This document shows, piece by piece, positions 8,136 through 16,013 of a stretch of 64,000 nucleotides of DNA. The stretch comes from Acidimicrobiales bacterium. Lineage in GTDB: Bacteria; Actinomycetota; Acidimicrobiia; Acidimicrobiales; Aldehydirespiratoraceae. Numbering within the stretch: the first letter of the stretch is position 1; each line of letters begins with the position of its first letter. The stretch covers positions 1-64,000 of the forward strand of contig JAVJSI010000009.1 in the NCBI GenBank assembly GCA_040219515.1. Reading direction: 5' to 3'. The notes beneath the pieces are model-generated. The model saw only the letters and a program-made list of their open reading frames with translations. It did no database searches and was not told where the DNA came from. Made by a program: the position numbers and the translations under genes.

Positions 8136-8957
8136 ATGGCCCTGTCCCTCACGATCACTCCCAGCATGCGCAAGAGCGCCTCGCTGATCTACCACTTCGC
8201 GGAGCGCGAATCGAAGGCCCGCTACAAGCGCAGCCTGCTCGGCTGGTTCTGGTCGTTCATGAACCCGCTCACCACGGTGCTCGTCTACAGCTTCGTCTTC
8301 GGCGTCGTCTACAACGCCGAGCCGCCGCCGACGCGCAACGGCAACGCGGAGAACTTCGGCCTGTACCTGTTCACCGGGCTGATCGTGTGGAGCCTGTTCA
8401 CGGGTGTGGTCAACGGCTCCATGGGGTGGCTCATCGGGGTGAGCGATCTGCGCAAGAAGATCTACTTCCCCACCGAGACGGCCCTTCTCGGCGGCGCCGC
8501 CGCCAACTCGGTCCAGACCGGGCTCGAGGCCATCGTGCTGCTGGTGATCATGGCCGTGCTCGCCAACCTGTCGTGGACGGCGGTCTTCCTTCCCGTCGCC
8601 CTCGTGCTCGCCCTCATGTTCGGGCTCGGCATCGGTTTCATCGTGTCGGTCTTCAACGCCCGCTACCGCGACGTGCAGTACCTCGTCGGCATCCTGTTGA
8701 ACGTGGCGTTCTTCACGGTGCCGATCGTCTTCACCGAAGAACTCCTCAACCGCCCCGACGTCCCCGATCTCGCCCGCACGCTGGTGCTGTGGAATCCACC
8801 GTCGCTCTTCATCGACATCGCCCGCGACGCCACCTACTTCCTCGAAGTGCCCCAGTGGAACCGCCTGCTCGCCGCGGCGGCCTGGGCCATCGTCACCTTC
8901 GCCATCGGCTGGGTCTACTTCCGTGACCAGAGCATGGCCATCAGCGAGGAACCATGA
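8136..8957 (+). CDS. wzm: Polysaccharide ABC transporter permease (Wzm type)
   Basis: The 273-residue protein has the ABC-2 permease layout: a cytoplasmic N-terminal amphipathic region with RYKRSLLGWFWSFMNPL near residue 27, then six hydrophobic segments. RKKIYFPTE near residue 108 is the conserved coupling-helix region of polysaccharide exporters. The open frame extends further upstream, but the ATG at 8136 matches the family length and follows a TAGGAT box. Its stop overlaps the ATPase gene by ATGA. Together the two make a half-size O-antigen/teichoic-type exporter that moves a finished, lipid-linked polymer across the membrane. Confidence 0.92.
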   Translation: MALSLTITPSMRKSASLIYHFAERESKARYKRSLLGWFWSFMNPLTTVLVYSFVFGVVYNAEPPPTRNGNAENFGLYLFTGLIVWSLFTGVVNGSMGWLIGVSDLRKKIYFPTETALLGGAAANSVQTGLEAIVLLVIMAVLANLSWTAVFLPVALVLALMFGLGIGFIVSVFNARYRDVQYLVGILLNVAFFTVPIVFTEELLNRPDVPDLARTLVLWNPPSLFIDIARDATYFLEVPQWNRLLAAAAWAIVTFAIGWVYFRDQSMAISEEP

Positions 8958-9718
8958 CTGCAGGATCCATCCGCGTCGAGGGTGTTTCGAAGAAGTTCCG
9001 CCTCGAACGAAACCGCCCCAGTTCGATCAAGGAAGCCATCCTGCGGATCGGCAAGAAGTCCGAGGCGGACGACTTCTGGGTGTTGCGCGACATCGACCTC
9101 GACATCGCGCCCGGATCGTTCTTCGGGCTCATCGGCCACAACGGCAGCGGCAAGTCGACGCTCCTGCGACTCATGGCCGGCATCCATCGACCCACCACCG
9201 GAACGATCGAGTCCGAGGGTCGTCTCTCGGCCCTGCTCGAACTCGGCTCGGGCTTCCACCCCGACCTCACCGGTCGGGAGAACGTCTATCTCAACGGCGC
9301 CATGCTCGGCCTCAGCCGCAAGCAGATGGCGGCGTCGATGGACCAGATCATCAGCTTCAGCGGCATCGGTGAGTTCATCGACGAGCCGGTGAAGATCTAC
9401 TCGAGCGGCATGTACGTGCGCCTCGGCTTCGCAGTGGCCGTCAACGTCGACCCCGAGCTCCTGCTCGTCGACGAGGTCATCGCAGTCGGCGACGAGGAGT
9501 TCCAACGCCGCTGCATGACCCACATGAACAAGCTCCGTGCCGCCGGCACCACGATCGTCCTCGTCTCACACAACACGCAGTTGATGGCGGATCTGTGCGA
9601 CACCCTCGGGTGGCTCGACCACGGCCGGCTGATGAAGTTGGGCGATCCCGACGAGGTCGTCGCCGCCTATCTCGACCATGTCAACCGGGGTGACAACACC
9701 CTCACGACCCGCGATTGA
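8954..9718 (+). CDS. wzt: Polysaccharide ABC transporter ATP-binding protein (Wzt type, short form)
   Basis: The 254-residue ATPase has Walker A GHNGSGKST at residues 61-69, the family-specific ELGSGFHPDLTGREN at 96-110, an ABC signature written YSSGMYVRLGFA at 149-160, and Walker B LLLVDEV at 169-175 followed by a D-loop region. It ends soon after the nucleotide-binding domain, so it lacks the C-terminal carbohydrate-binding domain found in the long Wzt proteins that read a terminal cap on the chain. It pairs with the upstream permease. The last 17 nt overlap the convergent GT2 gene. Confidence 0.93.
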   Translation: MTAGSIRVEGVSKKFRLERNRPSSIKEAILRIGKKSEADDFWVLRDIDLDIAPGSFFGLIGHNGSGKSTLLRLMAGIHRPTTGTIESEGRLSALLELGSGFHPDLTGRENVYLNGAMLGLSRKQMAASMDQIISFSGIGEFIDEPVKIYSSGMYVRLGFAVAVNVDPELLLVDEVIAVGDEEFQRRCMTHMNKLRAAGTTIVLVSHNTQLMADLCDTLGWLDHGRLMKLGDPDEVVAAYLDHVNRGDNTLTTRD

Positions 9719-10688
9719 CGCGGCCGAACAGGAAGCCCACTCCCCACGCCACGTGCATGGTGGCGAACACGGCCATCAGCAGGTAGCGATCGGTCTTTCG
9801 CGGAAGTGAACCCCGCGAATCACGGGCGACGGCGAGCGCGGCACCGCCGTAGGCGGCCGGCACCAGCAGGCCTCGGGCCCGGCCGCGAACGAGTTCGACG
9901 GCCGAGACGAGCAGGCCGATGACCAGCAGCGGCGCCACGGTCTGACGGGGCTGGAGCGAGCGGGGGTTGCGGCGCAACACGTGACGCTTCCACGTGCCGT
10001 ACTCGTAGTACTGCGACGCCAGGCTGCGGAAGGTCGCCCGAGGTTGGTAGGACACGACGAGGGTCGGGTCGAGCCACACCTGGTGGCCGGCCTCGCGCAG
10101 TCGCCAGTTCAGCTCGTAGTCCTGGTTGCGGTCGAGCGTCTCGTCGAAGCCGCCGACTGCCTCCAGCGCGTCACGTCGGAAGACACCCAGATACACGGTG
10201 TCGGTGGGCCCCTCGTAACCGTCTCGGCGGAATCGGGCCGGGCCGGCACCGAACGGCGAGCACATGCCCACCGCGATCACCCGTTGCAGGCCGTTGTCGC
10301 CCACCGGGTGCTGCACTCCGCCCACGTTGGCCGCACCCGTACGGTCGAGGGTCTCCACCGCCCGCTTCAGATAGCGAGGCGGCAGGACGCTCTGCGCGTC
10401 GACCCGCGCGACGATCGGCGCCGACCCCTTGGCCGTGGCCAGGTTGAGTCCGACCGGCGTGCGCCCGGTGGGGTTGGCCACCACGACCACACGGGGATCG
10501 GCTGCCGCGCGGGCCTCGGCGATCTCCCAGGTGGCGTCGCGACCGGGACCGACGGCCACCGTCACCGCGACGAGACCGTCGTAGTCCTGTTCGAGCACGG
10601 CGTCGAGGCATGAGTCGAGCGTTCCCGCGGCATTGAGCGCCGGAATGATGACGTCGACATCAGGACGCAGCGAGTCGTCGGTGCTCAA
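9702..10688 (-). CDS. Family 2 glycosyltransferase with C-terminal membrane helices (ExoA-like)
   Basis: The 328-residue protein starts with a GT2 domain (VDVIIPALNAAGTLDSCL near residue 11). It has VARVDAQSVLPP in place of a simple DxD near residue 92, and NQDYELNWRLREAGHQVW near residue 195. From about residue 250 there are two or three hydrophobic helices, as in the succinoglycan ExoA type. It is coupled by an ATGA overlap to the upstream sugar-phosphate transferase, so it probably adds the second sugar to the lipid carrier. It overlaps the convergent wzt gene by 17 nt. Confidence 0.85.
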   Translation of the reverse strand: MSTDDSLRPDVDVIIPALNAAGTLDSCLDAVLEQDYDGLVAVTVAVGPGRDATWEIAEARAAADPRVVVVANPTGRTPVGLNLATAKGSAPIVARVDAQSVLPPRYLKRAVETLDRTGAANVGGVQHPVGDNGLQRVIAVGMCSPFGAGPARFRRDGYEGPTDTVYLGVFRRDALEAVGGFDETLDRNQDYELNWRLREAGHQVWLDPTLVVSYQPRATFRSLASQYYEYGTWKRHVLRRNPRSLQPRQTVAPLLVIGLLVSAVELVRGRARGLLVPAAYGGAALAVARDSRGSLPRKTDRYLLMAVFATMHVAWGVGFLFGRVNRGS

Positions 10689-12082
10689 CGGGCCGACCGT
10701 CGCAGCATCACGAGCATGGTCTCGGCCATGATCTGGAGGTCGAGCACCGGCGACCAGTTGACGACGTACTGGAGGTCGTGGCCGAGCTTGTAGCCGGGAT
10801 CGGTCTGATAGTGCCCCCGAATCTGGGCCAGGCCGGTGATGCCCGGCGGCAGGTCGTGACGCCGCCCGTAGCCGGGGATCAGCTCCTCGAACGCCTCGAC
10901 GAACTCGGGGCGTTCGGGTCGCGGACCGACGATGGACATCTCACCCTTCAGGACGTTCCACAACTGCGGCAACTCGTCGAGGCGACTCTCGCGCAGCCAT
11001 CTCATGCCCGGGACCACTCGGGGGTCGTCGGCGTCGGCCAACACGGCACCGACGTGGTCCTCGGCGTCCTCGCGCATCGAGCGGAACTTCACCATCGTGA
11101 ACCGTTTCGCGCGGTGTCCCACCCGTTCCTGGCGGAAGAACACACCCTTTCCGACGCGCCATCGCACATAGATGCTCAGACAGAGAGCGAGAACGAGCAG
11201 CGCCGGGGCCAGCACCAGCAGCACGAGGATCTCGAGCATCCGCTTCAGGCGGAGTCGATAATTGGGCACCGCCTGGGCCCGCAGCGCCACGAAGGGCATC
11301 CCGGCGATCTGGCGGCTGCGCTGCAGACCGAGCAGGGTGTCCGAGGGCGAGATCCGGTAGAAGACGCCGACCTTCCCCGCCGCCAGCTGTTCGAGCGGGC
11401 TGGGATAGACGAGATCGAGTGAGTCGCCGCTGAGCAGCAGGACGTCGGTCGCCTGCACCCGACCCACCTGCTCGAGCAGTCCGTCGGCGACCGCGGTCTG
11501 CCCGACGACCGTGGCGTCGCCGCCGGAATCGGCCAGATGGGCACGCGCCAGCGAGATGTCGTCGGGGTTGCCGACGAGGAGAATGCGCGAGGTCCCGTAG
11601 CGGCGGGAGCGAAACCGGCGGGCCACGAAACGACTCACGGCGATGGCGAGGGTCGCGAGACCGAGCAACGCGAGCAGGTTGCCGCGCGGCATCAGATAGC
11701 GATTCGTGGCGAGGCCGGCGGCGGCGGTGCCGAGGATCGCGAGCGATGTCAGGAGGCTGATCTTGGGCAGCATGGGCGGAAGGCCGAGCCGTTGCTCGTA
11801 CTCGTACAAGCCACCGAAGTAGTACGCCGTCATGTGGATCGCCGTCGCGACGCCGAAGCCCACGAGGTAGTGCGAACGTGCGTAGGTGGGCCACTCGACG
11901 CCGAAGCGGGCGAAGGTGATCAGCACCATCAGGCTGTAGAGCGTCAACGCGTCGATGACATGGAGGTAGCGGAACCCGTGCCGTCGCAACCGACGGATGA
12001 CGAACGCCTCGCCACCGTTCGGCGGGCTGTGGGTGGGAGTCTGGTGTGTCCGCATCGTCGGCTCGGCCCGCAGCAGGCTCAT
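10685..12082 (-). CDS. Polyprenyl-phosphate hexose-1-phosphate transferase (WbaP/CpsE type)
   Basis: The 465-residue protein has four or five N-terminal membrane helices (residues about 40-150) and a CoA-binding-like middle domain. The C-terminal bacterial sugar transferase domain starts near residue 275. In it, FFRQERVGHRAKRFTMVKFR and the catalytic Asp-Glu of SRLDELPQLWNV precede GEMSIVGPRPERPEF. This enzyme class starts chain synthesis by placing hexose-1-phosphate on undecaprenyl phosphate. The ATG at 12082 is used; an alternative ATG lies at 12055, and TAGCAT is 22 nt upstream. It heads a two-gene unit with an ExoA-like transferase. Confidence 0.92.
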   Translation of the reverse strand: MSLLRAEPTMRTHQTPTHSPPNGGEAFVIRRLRRHGFRYLHVIDALTLYSLMVLITFARFGVEWPTYARSHYLVGFGVATAIHMTAYYFGGLYEYEQRLGLPPMLPKISLLTSLAILGTAAAGLATNRYLMPRGNLLALLGLATLAIAVSRFVARRFRSRRYGTSRILLVGNPDDISLARAHLADSGGDATVVGQTAVADGLLEQVGRVQATDVLLLSGDSLDLVYPSPLEQLAAGKVGVFYRISPSDTLLGLQRSRQIAGMPFVALRAQAVPNYRLRLKRMLEILVLLVLAPALLVLALCLSIYVRWRVGKGVFFRQERVGHRAKRFTMVKFRSMREDAEDHVGAVLADADDPRVVPGMRWLRESRLDELPQLWNVLKGEMSIVGPRPERPEFVEAFEELIPGYGRRHDLPPGITGLAQIRGHYQTDPGYKLGHDLQYVVNWSPVLDLQIMAETMLVMLRRSAR

Positions 12083-12107
12083 GAGGTGCTGCAGGGCTCA
12101 GGAGATG

Positions 12108-13187
12108 CTAACCGCGACGTCGGTTGCCGCGGGCGGCACCGGCCGCCACCACGAGCGCCTCGATCGACTCGTGGGCCGTCGTCACACCGGGAAGAACCGT
12201 GCCCACGGCGGGCGCGAGCGGCACCGACGACGCGGTCACCAGGTCCCATGATGGAACCAGCCGCACACCGCAGTCGTGCAGCTGTTGGGCCAAACTACGG
12301 ACCTTCGCCTGGTCGGACACCACCAGCGCCGGCACGCCGGCCCGAGCGGCCAACACGATCGGGTGATAGCGCGAGCCGACCACCAACCGGGCGCCCATCA
12401 CCCGGCGGACGTGCTCGTCGACGTCGTCCGCCAACACCTCGGCATCGGTGACGAGAGTCGCCGCGAGCTCGTTGGCGATGTCGGCGTCGCGCGCGCCCCG
12501 AAACCGGGACAGAACCACCCGGGCACCGAGCGCCACCGCCAACCGATCCAGCGCGCCGGCGATCGCATCGATCGGCGGCGCCTCGATCCGTCGCGACGCC
12601 GGACTGACCACGCCGGGACCGACGGCGCCCCCGACGCTCACCAGGATCTCTGCTGCCGGCTCGACCGTGGGCAGGTCGAGCCCGAAGACCACGTCGGCGC
12701 CCGTCGTCGCGGTGACGCCGGCGGCGGCCAGGGCGGCCGTCGATGCCTCGTCCCGGGTGATCACCGTCGCGTCGCGCAACGCGTGCCGGAGGAGCGATCG
12801 CGAGGATTGCCGACGAAGCGGCTCGGCGCCGACGCCGATCGCCGCGATCGGGATTCCCCGGCGCCGCGCCGCCAGCACCACGGCGAGGTGTCCGGGGAGG
12901 CTCCACACACTCGAGGAGTCCTGGAGAATGCCGCCGGGTCCGAGACAGACTCCGTCCATCGAGGCGACCGTCGACCATCCCCGCGGCCCCCAGGGGACCG
13001 ACTCGACGCCGTGCAGCGCGCTCGTGCGGGCCGGCTGTCGAGAGGCGATGACCGGGCACGCGCCCGCCGATCGCAACCGCTGGACCATCGCGCGGGTGAG
13101 CAGTTCATCGCCGACGTTGCCCGCGCCCGCCCAGCCGGACACCAGAATCCGGGGCTCGACAGTCGAGGATGCGGCGGGGCTGGACAC
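12108..13187 (-). CDS. Polysaccharide pyruvyl transferase family protein (CsaB-like)
   Basis: The 359-residue protein shows the PF04230 pattern. A glycine-rich start ILVSGWAGAGNVGDELL lies near residue 14, then LGPGGILQDSS near residue 82, and a C-terminal nucleotide-sugar-transferase-like lobe with GSRYHPIVLAARAGVPALVV near residue 290. CsaB homologues transfer pyruvate from phosphoenolpyruvate to a wall-polymer sugar, making the ketal that SLH domains bind. Its position within 1-7 kb of three SLH-like proteins supports that role. It uses a GTG start at 13187, 7 nt from a TAGCGT box, and is divergent from a DPM-like transferase. The substrate sugar is unknown. Confidence 0.82.
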   Translation of the reverse strand: MSSPAASSTVEPRILVSGWAGAGNVGDELLTRAMVQRLRSAGACPVIASRQPARTSALHGVESVPWGPRGWSTVASMDGVCLGPGGILQDSSSVWSLPGHLAVVLAARRRGIPIAAIGVGAEPLRRQSSRSLLRHALRDATVITRDEASTAALAAAGVTATTGADVVFGLDLPTVEPAAEILVSVGGAVGPGVVSPASRRIEAPPIDAIAGALDRLAVALGARVVLSRFRGARDADIANELAATLVTDAEVLADDVDEHVRRVMGARLVVGSRYHPIVLAARAGVPALVVSDQAKVRSLAQQLHDCGVRLVPSWDLVTASSVPLAPAVGTVLPGVTTAHESIEALVVAAGAARGNRRRG

Positions 13188-13194
13188 TCCGCGG

Positions 13195-13200
13195 ACGCTA
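13195..13200 (-). promoter_or_regulatory. -10 box TAGCGT, leaderless start
   Basis: TAGCGT on the minus strand is 7 nt upstream of the GTG at 13187, and no ribosome-binding site lies between. Confidence 0.45.
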
Positions 13201-13210
13201 CCCCTGCTGC

Positions 13211-13216
13211 TAACGT
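13211..13216 (+). promoter_or_regulatory. -10 box TAACGT
   Basis: TAACGT is 9 nt upstream of the ATG at 13226. With the divergent TAGCGT at 13195-13200 it gives both genes their own short promoter in a 38-nt gap. Confidence 0.4.
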
Positions 13217-13225
13217 CATCGGACC

Positions 13226-13957
13226 ATGGCGAGCACCGTTCAACCCCGACTCTCCGTCGTGATGCCCTGCTACAACGAGACCGCCACGATCGACGAGATC
13301 GTGAAACGGGTCCTCGCGAGCCCCCACACGGCCGAGCTGATCATCGTCGACGACGGTTCGACCGATGGCACGCGAGACCGGCTCGCCACCTTCGACGACG
13401 AGCGGGTCCGCGTCGTTCTCCAACCCGAGAATCGGGGGAAGGGCGCGGCGATCCGTCGCGGGTTCGAGGAAGCCCGGAGCGAGTTCGTGATCGTGCAGGA
13501 CGCCGACCTCGAATACGACCCCGTCGACTACGACCTGGTGCTCGAACCGCTGCTCAGCGGGGCCGCCGACGTGGTCTACGGCAGCCGTTTCCAATCGAGC
13601 CGACCGCGCCGGGTGCTCTACTTCTGGCACTCGGTCGGCAATCGGATGCTCACGTTGCTGTCCAACATGTTCACCGACCTGAACCTCACCGACATGGAGA
13701 CGTGCTTCAAGGCGTTCCGCACCGAGGTCGTGAAGAGCCTCGATCTCACCGAGGACCGCTTCGGCATCGAGCCCGAGATCACCGCCAAGGTCGCCGCCGG
13801 AGGTTGGAGCGTGTGGGAGGTCGGCATCTCCTATTCCGGACGCACCTACGCCGACGGCAAGAAGATCAACTGGCGCGACGGCGTCGCTGCGGTGCGCTGC
13901 ATCGTGAAGTACGGCGTCGAGACGCGTCGCAGTCGCCCGAGCCATCTGCGCGGCTAG
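13226..13957 (+). CDS. Dolichol-phosphate-mannose-synthase-like GT2
   Basis: The 243-residue protein has the GT2 nucleotide-binding start LSVVMPCYNETATIDEIV near residue 9, the IIVDDGSTDGT motif near residue 37 and the metal site VIVQDADLEYDP near residue 87. NRGKGAAIRRG and YGSRF are the hallmarks of the DPM1/GtrB-type polyprenyl-phosphate glycosyltransferases. No C-terminal membrane helices are present, so it resembles the soluble single-domain form. It likely loads a sugar on polyprenyl phosphate for use outside the membrane, for instance by the YfhO-type protein (inference). Its last bases overlap the convergent subtilase stop. Confidence 0.9.
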   Translation: MASTVQPRLSVVMPCYNETATIDEIVKRVLASPHTAELIIVDDGSTDGTRDRLATFDDERVRVVLQPENRGKGAAIRRGFEEARSEFVIVQDADLEYDPVDYDLVLEPLLSGAADVVYGSRFQSSRPRRVLYFWHSVGNRMLTLLSNMFTDLNLTDMETCFKAFRTEVVKSLDLTEDRFGIEPEITAKVAAGGWSVWEVGISYSGRTYADGKKINWRDGVAAVRCIVKYGVETRRSRPSHLRG

Positions 13958-15846
13958 AACAGCGCGAGATCCGGCGGTGCGACCGCACCGGTCCAGGCCG
14001 CCGGCGCGTCGGCCAGTCGGAACTCGAAGGTGACCATCTGGGCCCGGGAGACGGTGTCGCCCGGCGAGAACGAGAACGGCGTGGTTCCCGTCGTCACCCC
14101 GTTCTCCGCCATCCAGGCGACGGCCGTCGCATAGAACGCGCCCGGCGCCACATCGCGAAAGCCGGACCCGAACGCCGGGGACGGCTGTCCGGCGGTGCGC
14201 CACATGAAGGTGGCCAACTGCCCGCGGGTGACCGGTTCGTCCGGCGAGAACCGTCCCGGTGCGGTGCCGGTGGTCACGCCGACGGCCGACGCCCACGCCA
14301 CCGCCTGGGTGTACCACTCACCCGTCGCCACATCGTCGAACACCGACCCGTTCCCATGGTCGGGCGACCCCATGAATCGCCAGAGGAAGGTGACGGCCTG
14401 GGCCCGGGTGAGCGAGCCGTCGGGGACGAAGGAGTTCGTGCCGATCCCGGTGGACACGCCCCTCACCTTGGCCCAGTCGGCCGCCTCGACCCAGTAGCCG
14501 TCGACGGCATCGACGAAGGGAACGAAGTCCACCAGTGGGCCGAGCCGGAGCTCGGGATAGCGCGGATCGTGGTCGAACGGGTTGGGGGTCGTGCGCTCGA
14601 CCATCGAGCCCGCCACCCGCAGAAGGTTGCGCGTCCGCGCCACCGACCATTCGGACGGGAGCCGCTCATCCACGAGGGCGAGGGCCGCGGCCACGTGCGG
14701 CGCCGAGAACGAGGTGCCGGTCTGGTCGGCGAAGCCCGACGGGTCGAAGCTGTCGAGCACCGTCGTCATGATCGGGCCACCGGGCGCCAGCAGGTCGAGG
14801 TCGGCGCTCGTGTTCGAGAAGCCGGCGACGGCGCCGGCGGCATCGGTGGCACCGACGGCCACCACCCCGGGGAGACAGGCGGGAAAGCTCACGGCATCGA
14901 CCCACCCCTGGTTCCCGCTTGCCGCGACGACTGCGATACCGGCGGAGGCGAGACGATCGATCACGTCCTCCCACACTGCGTCCTCACAGCCCTGAGGGGA
15001 ACCGCCGAGGCTGAGGTTGACGGCGGCGATGTCGAACGTGTCGCGGAGTGCGTAGACCTCTTCGAGCGCGGCCAACACCCCGGCCTCCGGAATGTAGGTG
15101 CGATAGCGCTCTTCGGGATCGGTGGCGTCGAGGTCGCCGTCGACGACGGCGGTCACCCGCAGGGCGATGATGCCGGCATCGGGCGCCACCCCGGCGAGCG
15201 CGGCGTCGTCACCGGAGATCACCCCGGCGACGGCCGTGCCGTGGGTGCAACTCAGCGGGATGGTGACGCAGGGTGTGGCCGTGGGGCTGCGGCGCTCACC
15301 GTTGTCGCACTGCTCGACGACGTCGATCTGACCGTTGTCCGAGATGCCGTCGAGGAAGCACCCCTGGGCGACGACCGAGCTGCCGAGGTCTGCGTCGACC
15401 AGTCCGGGATGGTCGTCATCGACCCCGCTGTCGATGACGGCGACGACACGCCCCTCGCCGCTGTACCCCTCGATCCGGAAGTCGGTGGCGCCGACCGTGG
15501 CGGTGCTCTCGTCGAGGGTGAGCTGCAGATCGTCGCGAGCCGTTCTCACCGACGCCACCGAAGCCGACGATTCCAGCGCCGCGAGGCCGTCGAGTGTCAC
15601 GTCGGCCGCCATGAGATCCAGGGATTCGAGCACTCCGGTGGTCTCGATGCCGTCGGACAGGTCGAGCAGACTCGCCTGGATCGGCGCGTCGCCGGGAACC
15701 CCGAGATCGACGAGATCGACGATCACCGCCACAGTGTGGTCGGCCTCGCTGCCGCTCGGCTCCCCGCCCTCCGCTGCGCCGGCGCGCCCGTGGGTCGACA
15801 GCAACACCGCGAGGGCGGCGACCGTGACGAGCGGGATGCGACGCAT
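13954..15846 (-). CDS. Secreted subtilisin-like serine protease with three SLH-like repeats
   Basis: The 630-residue protein begins with a signal peptide (RRIPLVTVAALAVLLSTHG, ending near AGAAE) and a propeptide-like segment to residue 130. A peptidase S8 domain follows with Asp139 in VVAVIDSGVD, His202 in HGTAVAG, Asn312 in ASGNQG and Ser379 in GTSFSAPHVA, so all catalytic residues are present. Residues 449-625 hold three SLH-like repeats ending in TRAQAVTFLWR, TRGQLATFMWR and SRAQMVTFEFR. The frame is open further upstream, but the ATG at 15846 with GGAG before it places the signal peptide correctly. It probably processes or turns over proteins at the wall, to which the repeats would hold it. 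Confidence 0.93.
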   Translation of the reverse strand: MRRIPLVTVAALAVLLSTHGRAGAAEGGEPSGSEADHTVAVIVDLVDLGVPGDAPIQASLLDLSDGIETTGVLESLDLMAADVTLDGLAALESSASVASVRTARDDLQLTLDESTATVGATDFRIEGYSGEGRVVAVIDSGVDDDHPGLVDADLGSSVVAQGCFLDGISDNGQIDVVEQCDNGERRSPTATPCVTIPLSCTHGTAVAGVISGDDAALAGVAPDAGIIALRVTAVVDGDLDATDPEERYRTYIPEAGVLAALEEVYALRDTFDIAAVNLSLGGSPQGCEDAVWEDVIDRLASAGIAVVAASGNQGWVDAVSFPACLPGVVAVGATDAAGAVAGFSNTSADLDLLAPGGPIMTTVLDSFDPSGFADQTGTSFSAPHVAAALALVDERLPSEWSVARTRNLLRVAGSMVERTTPNPFDHDPRYPELRLGPLVDFVPFVDAVDGYWVEAADWAKVRGVSTGIGTNSFVPDGSLTRAQAVTFLWRFMGSPDHGNGSVFDDVATGEWYTQAVAWASAVGVTTGTAPGRFSPDEPVTRGQLATFMWRTAGQPSPAFGSGFRDVAPGAFYATAVAWMAENGVTTGTTPFSFSPGDTVSRAQMVTFEFRLADAPAAWTGAVAPPDLALF

Positions 15847-16013
15847 TCTGGCTCCGTTCGGGCGAGGCGGATGTACCACTCCGTATTCAACACCAGTAAC
15901 TTCGGCACCGTGGTTCGGGCCCTGAGACTTCTCGTCGAGGTGACGCACACAGACGGCGCACTTCCCGTAGATTGGGGATCTCCTGTCGCGGGCGGTCCGC
16001 CAATGGGATCCCG

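Noticed and set aside
8093-8173. ATG at 8173 as start of the O-antigen-ligase-like gene
   Set aside because: It overlaps the start of the divergent ABC permease. The ATG at 8092 has a well-placed -10 box.
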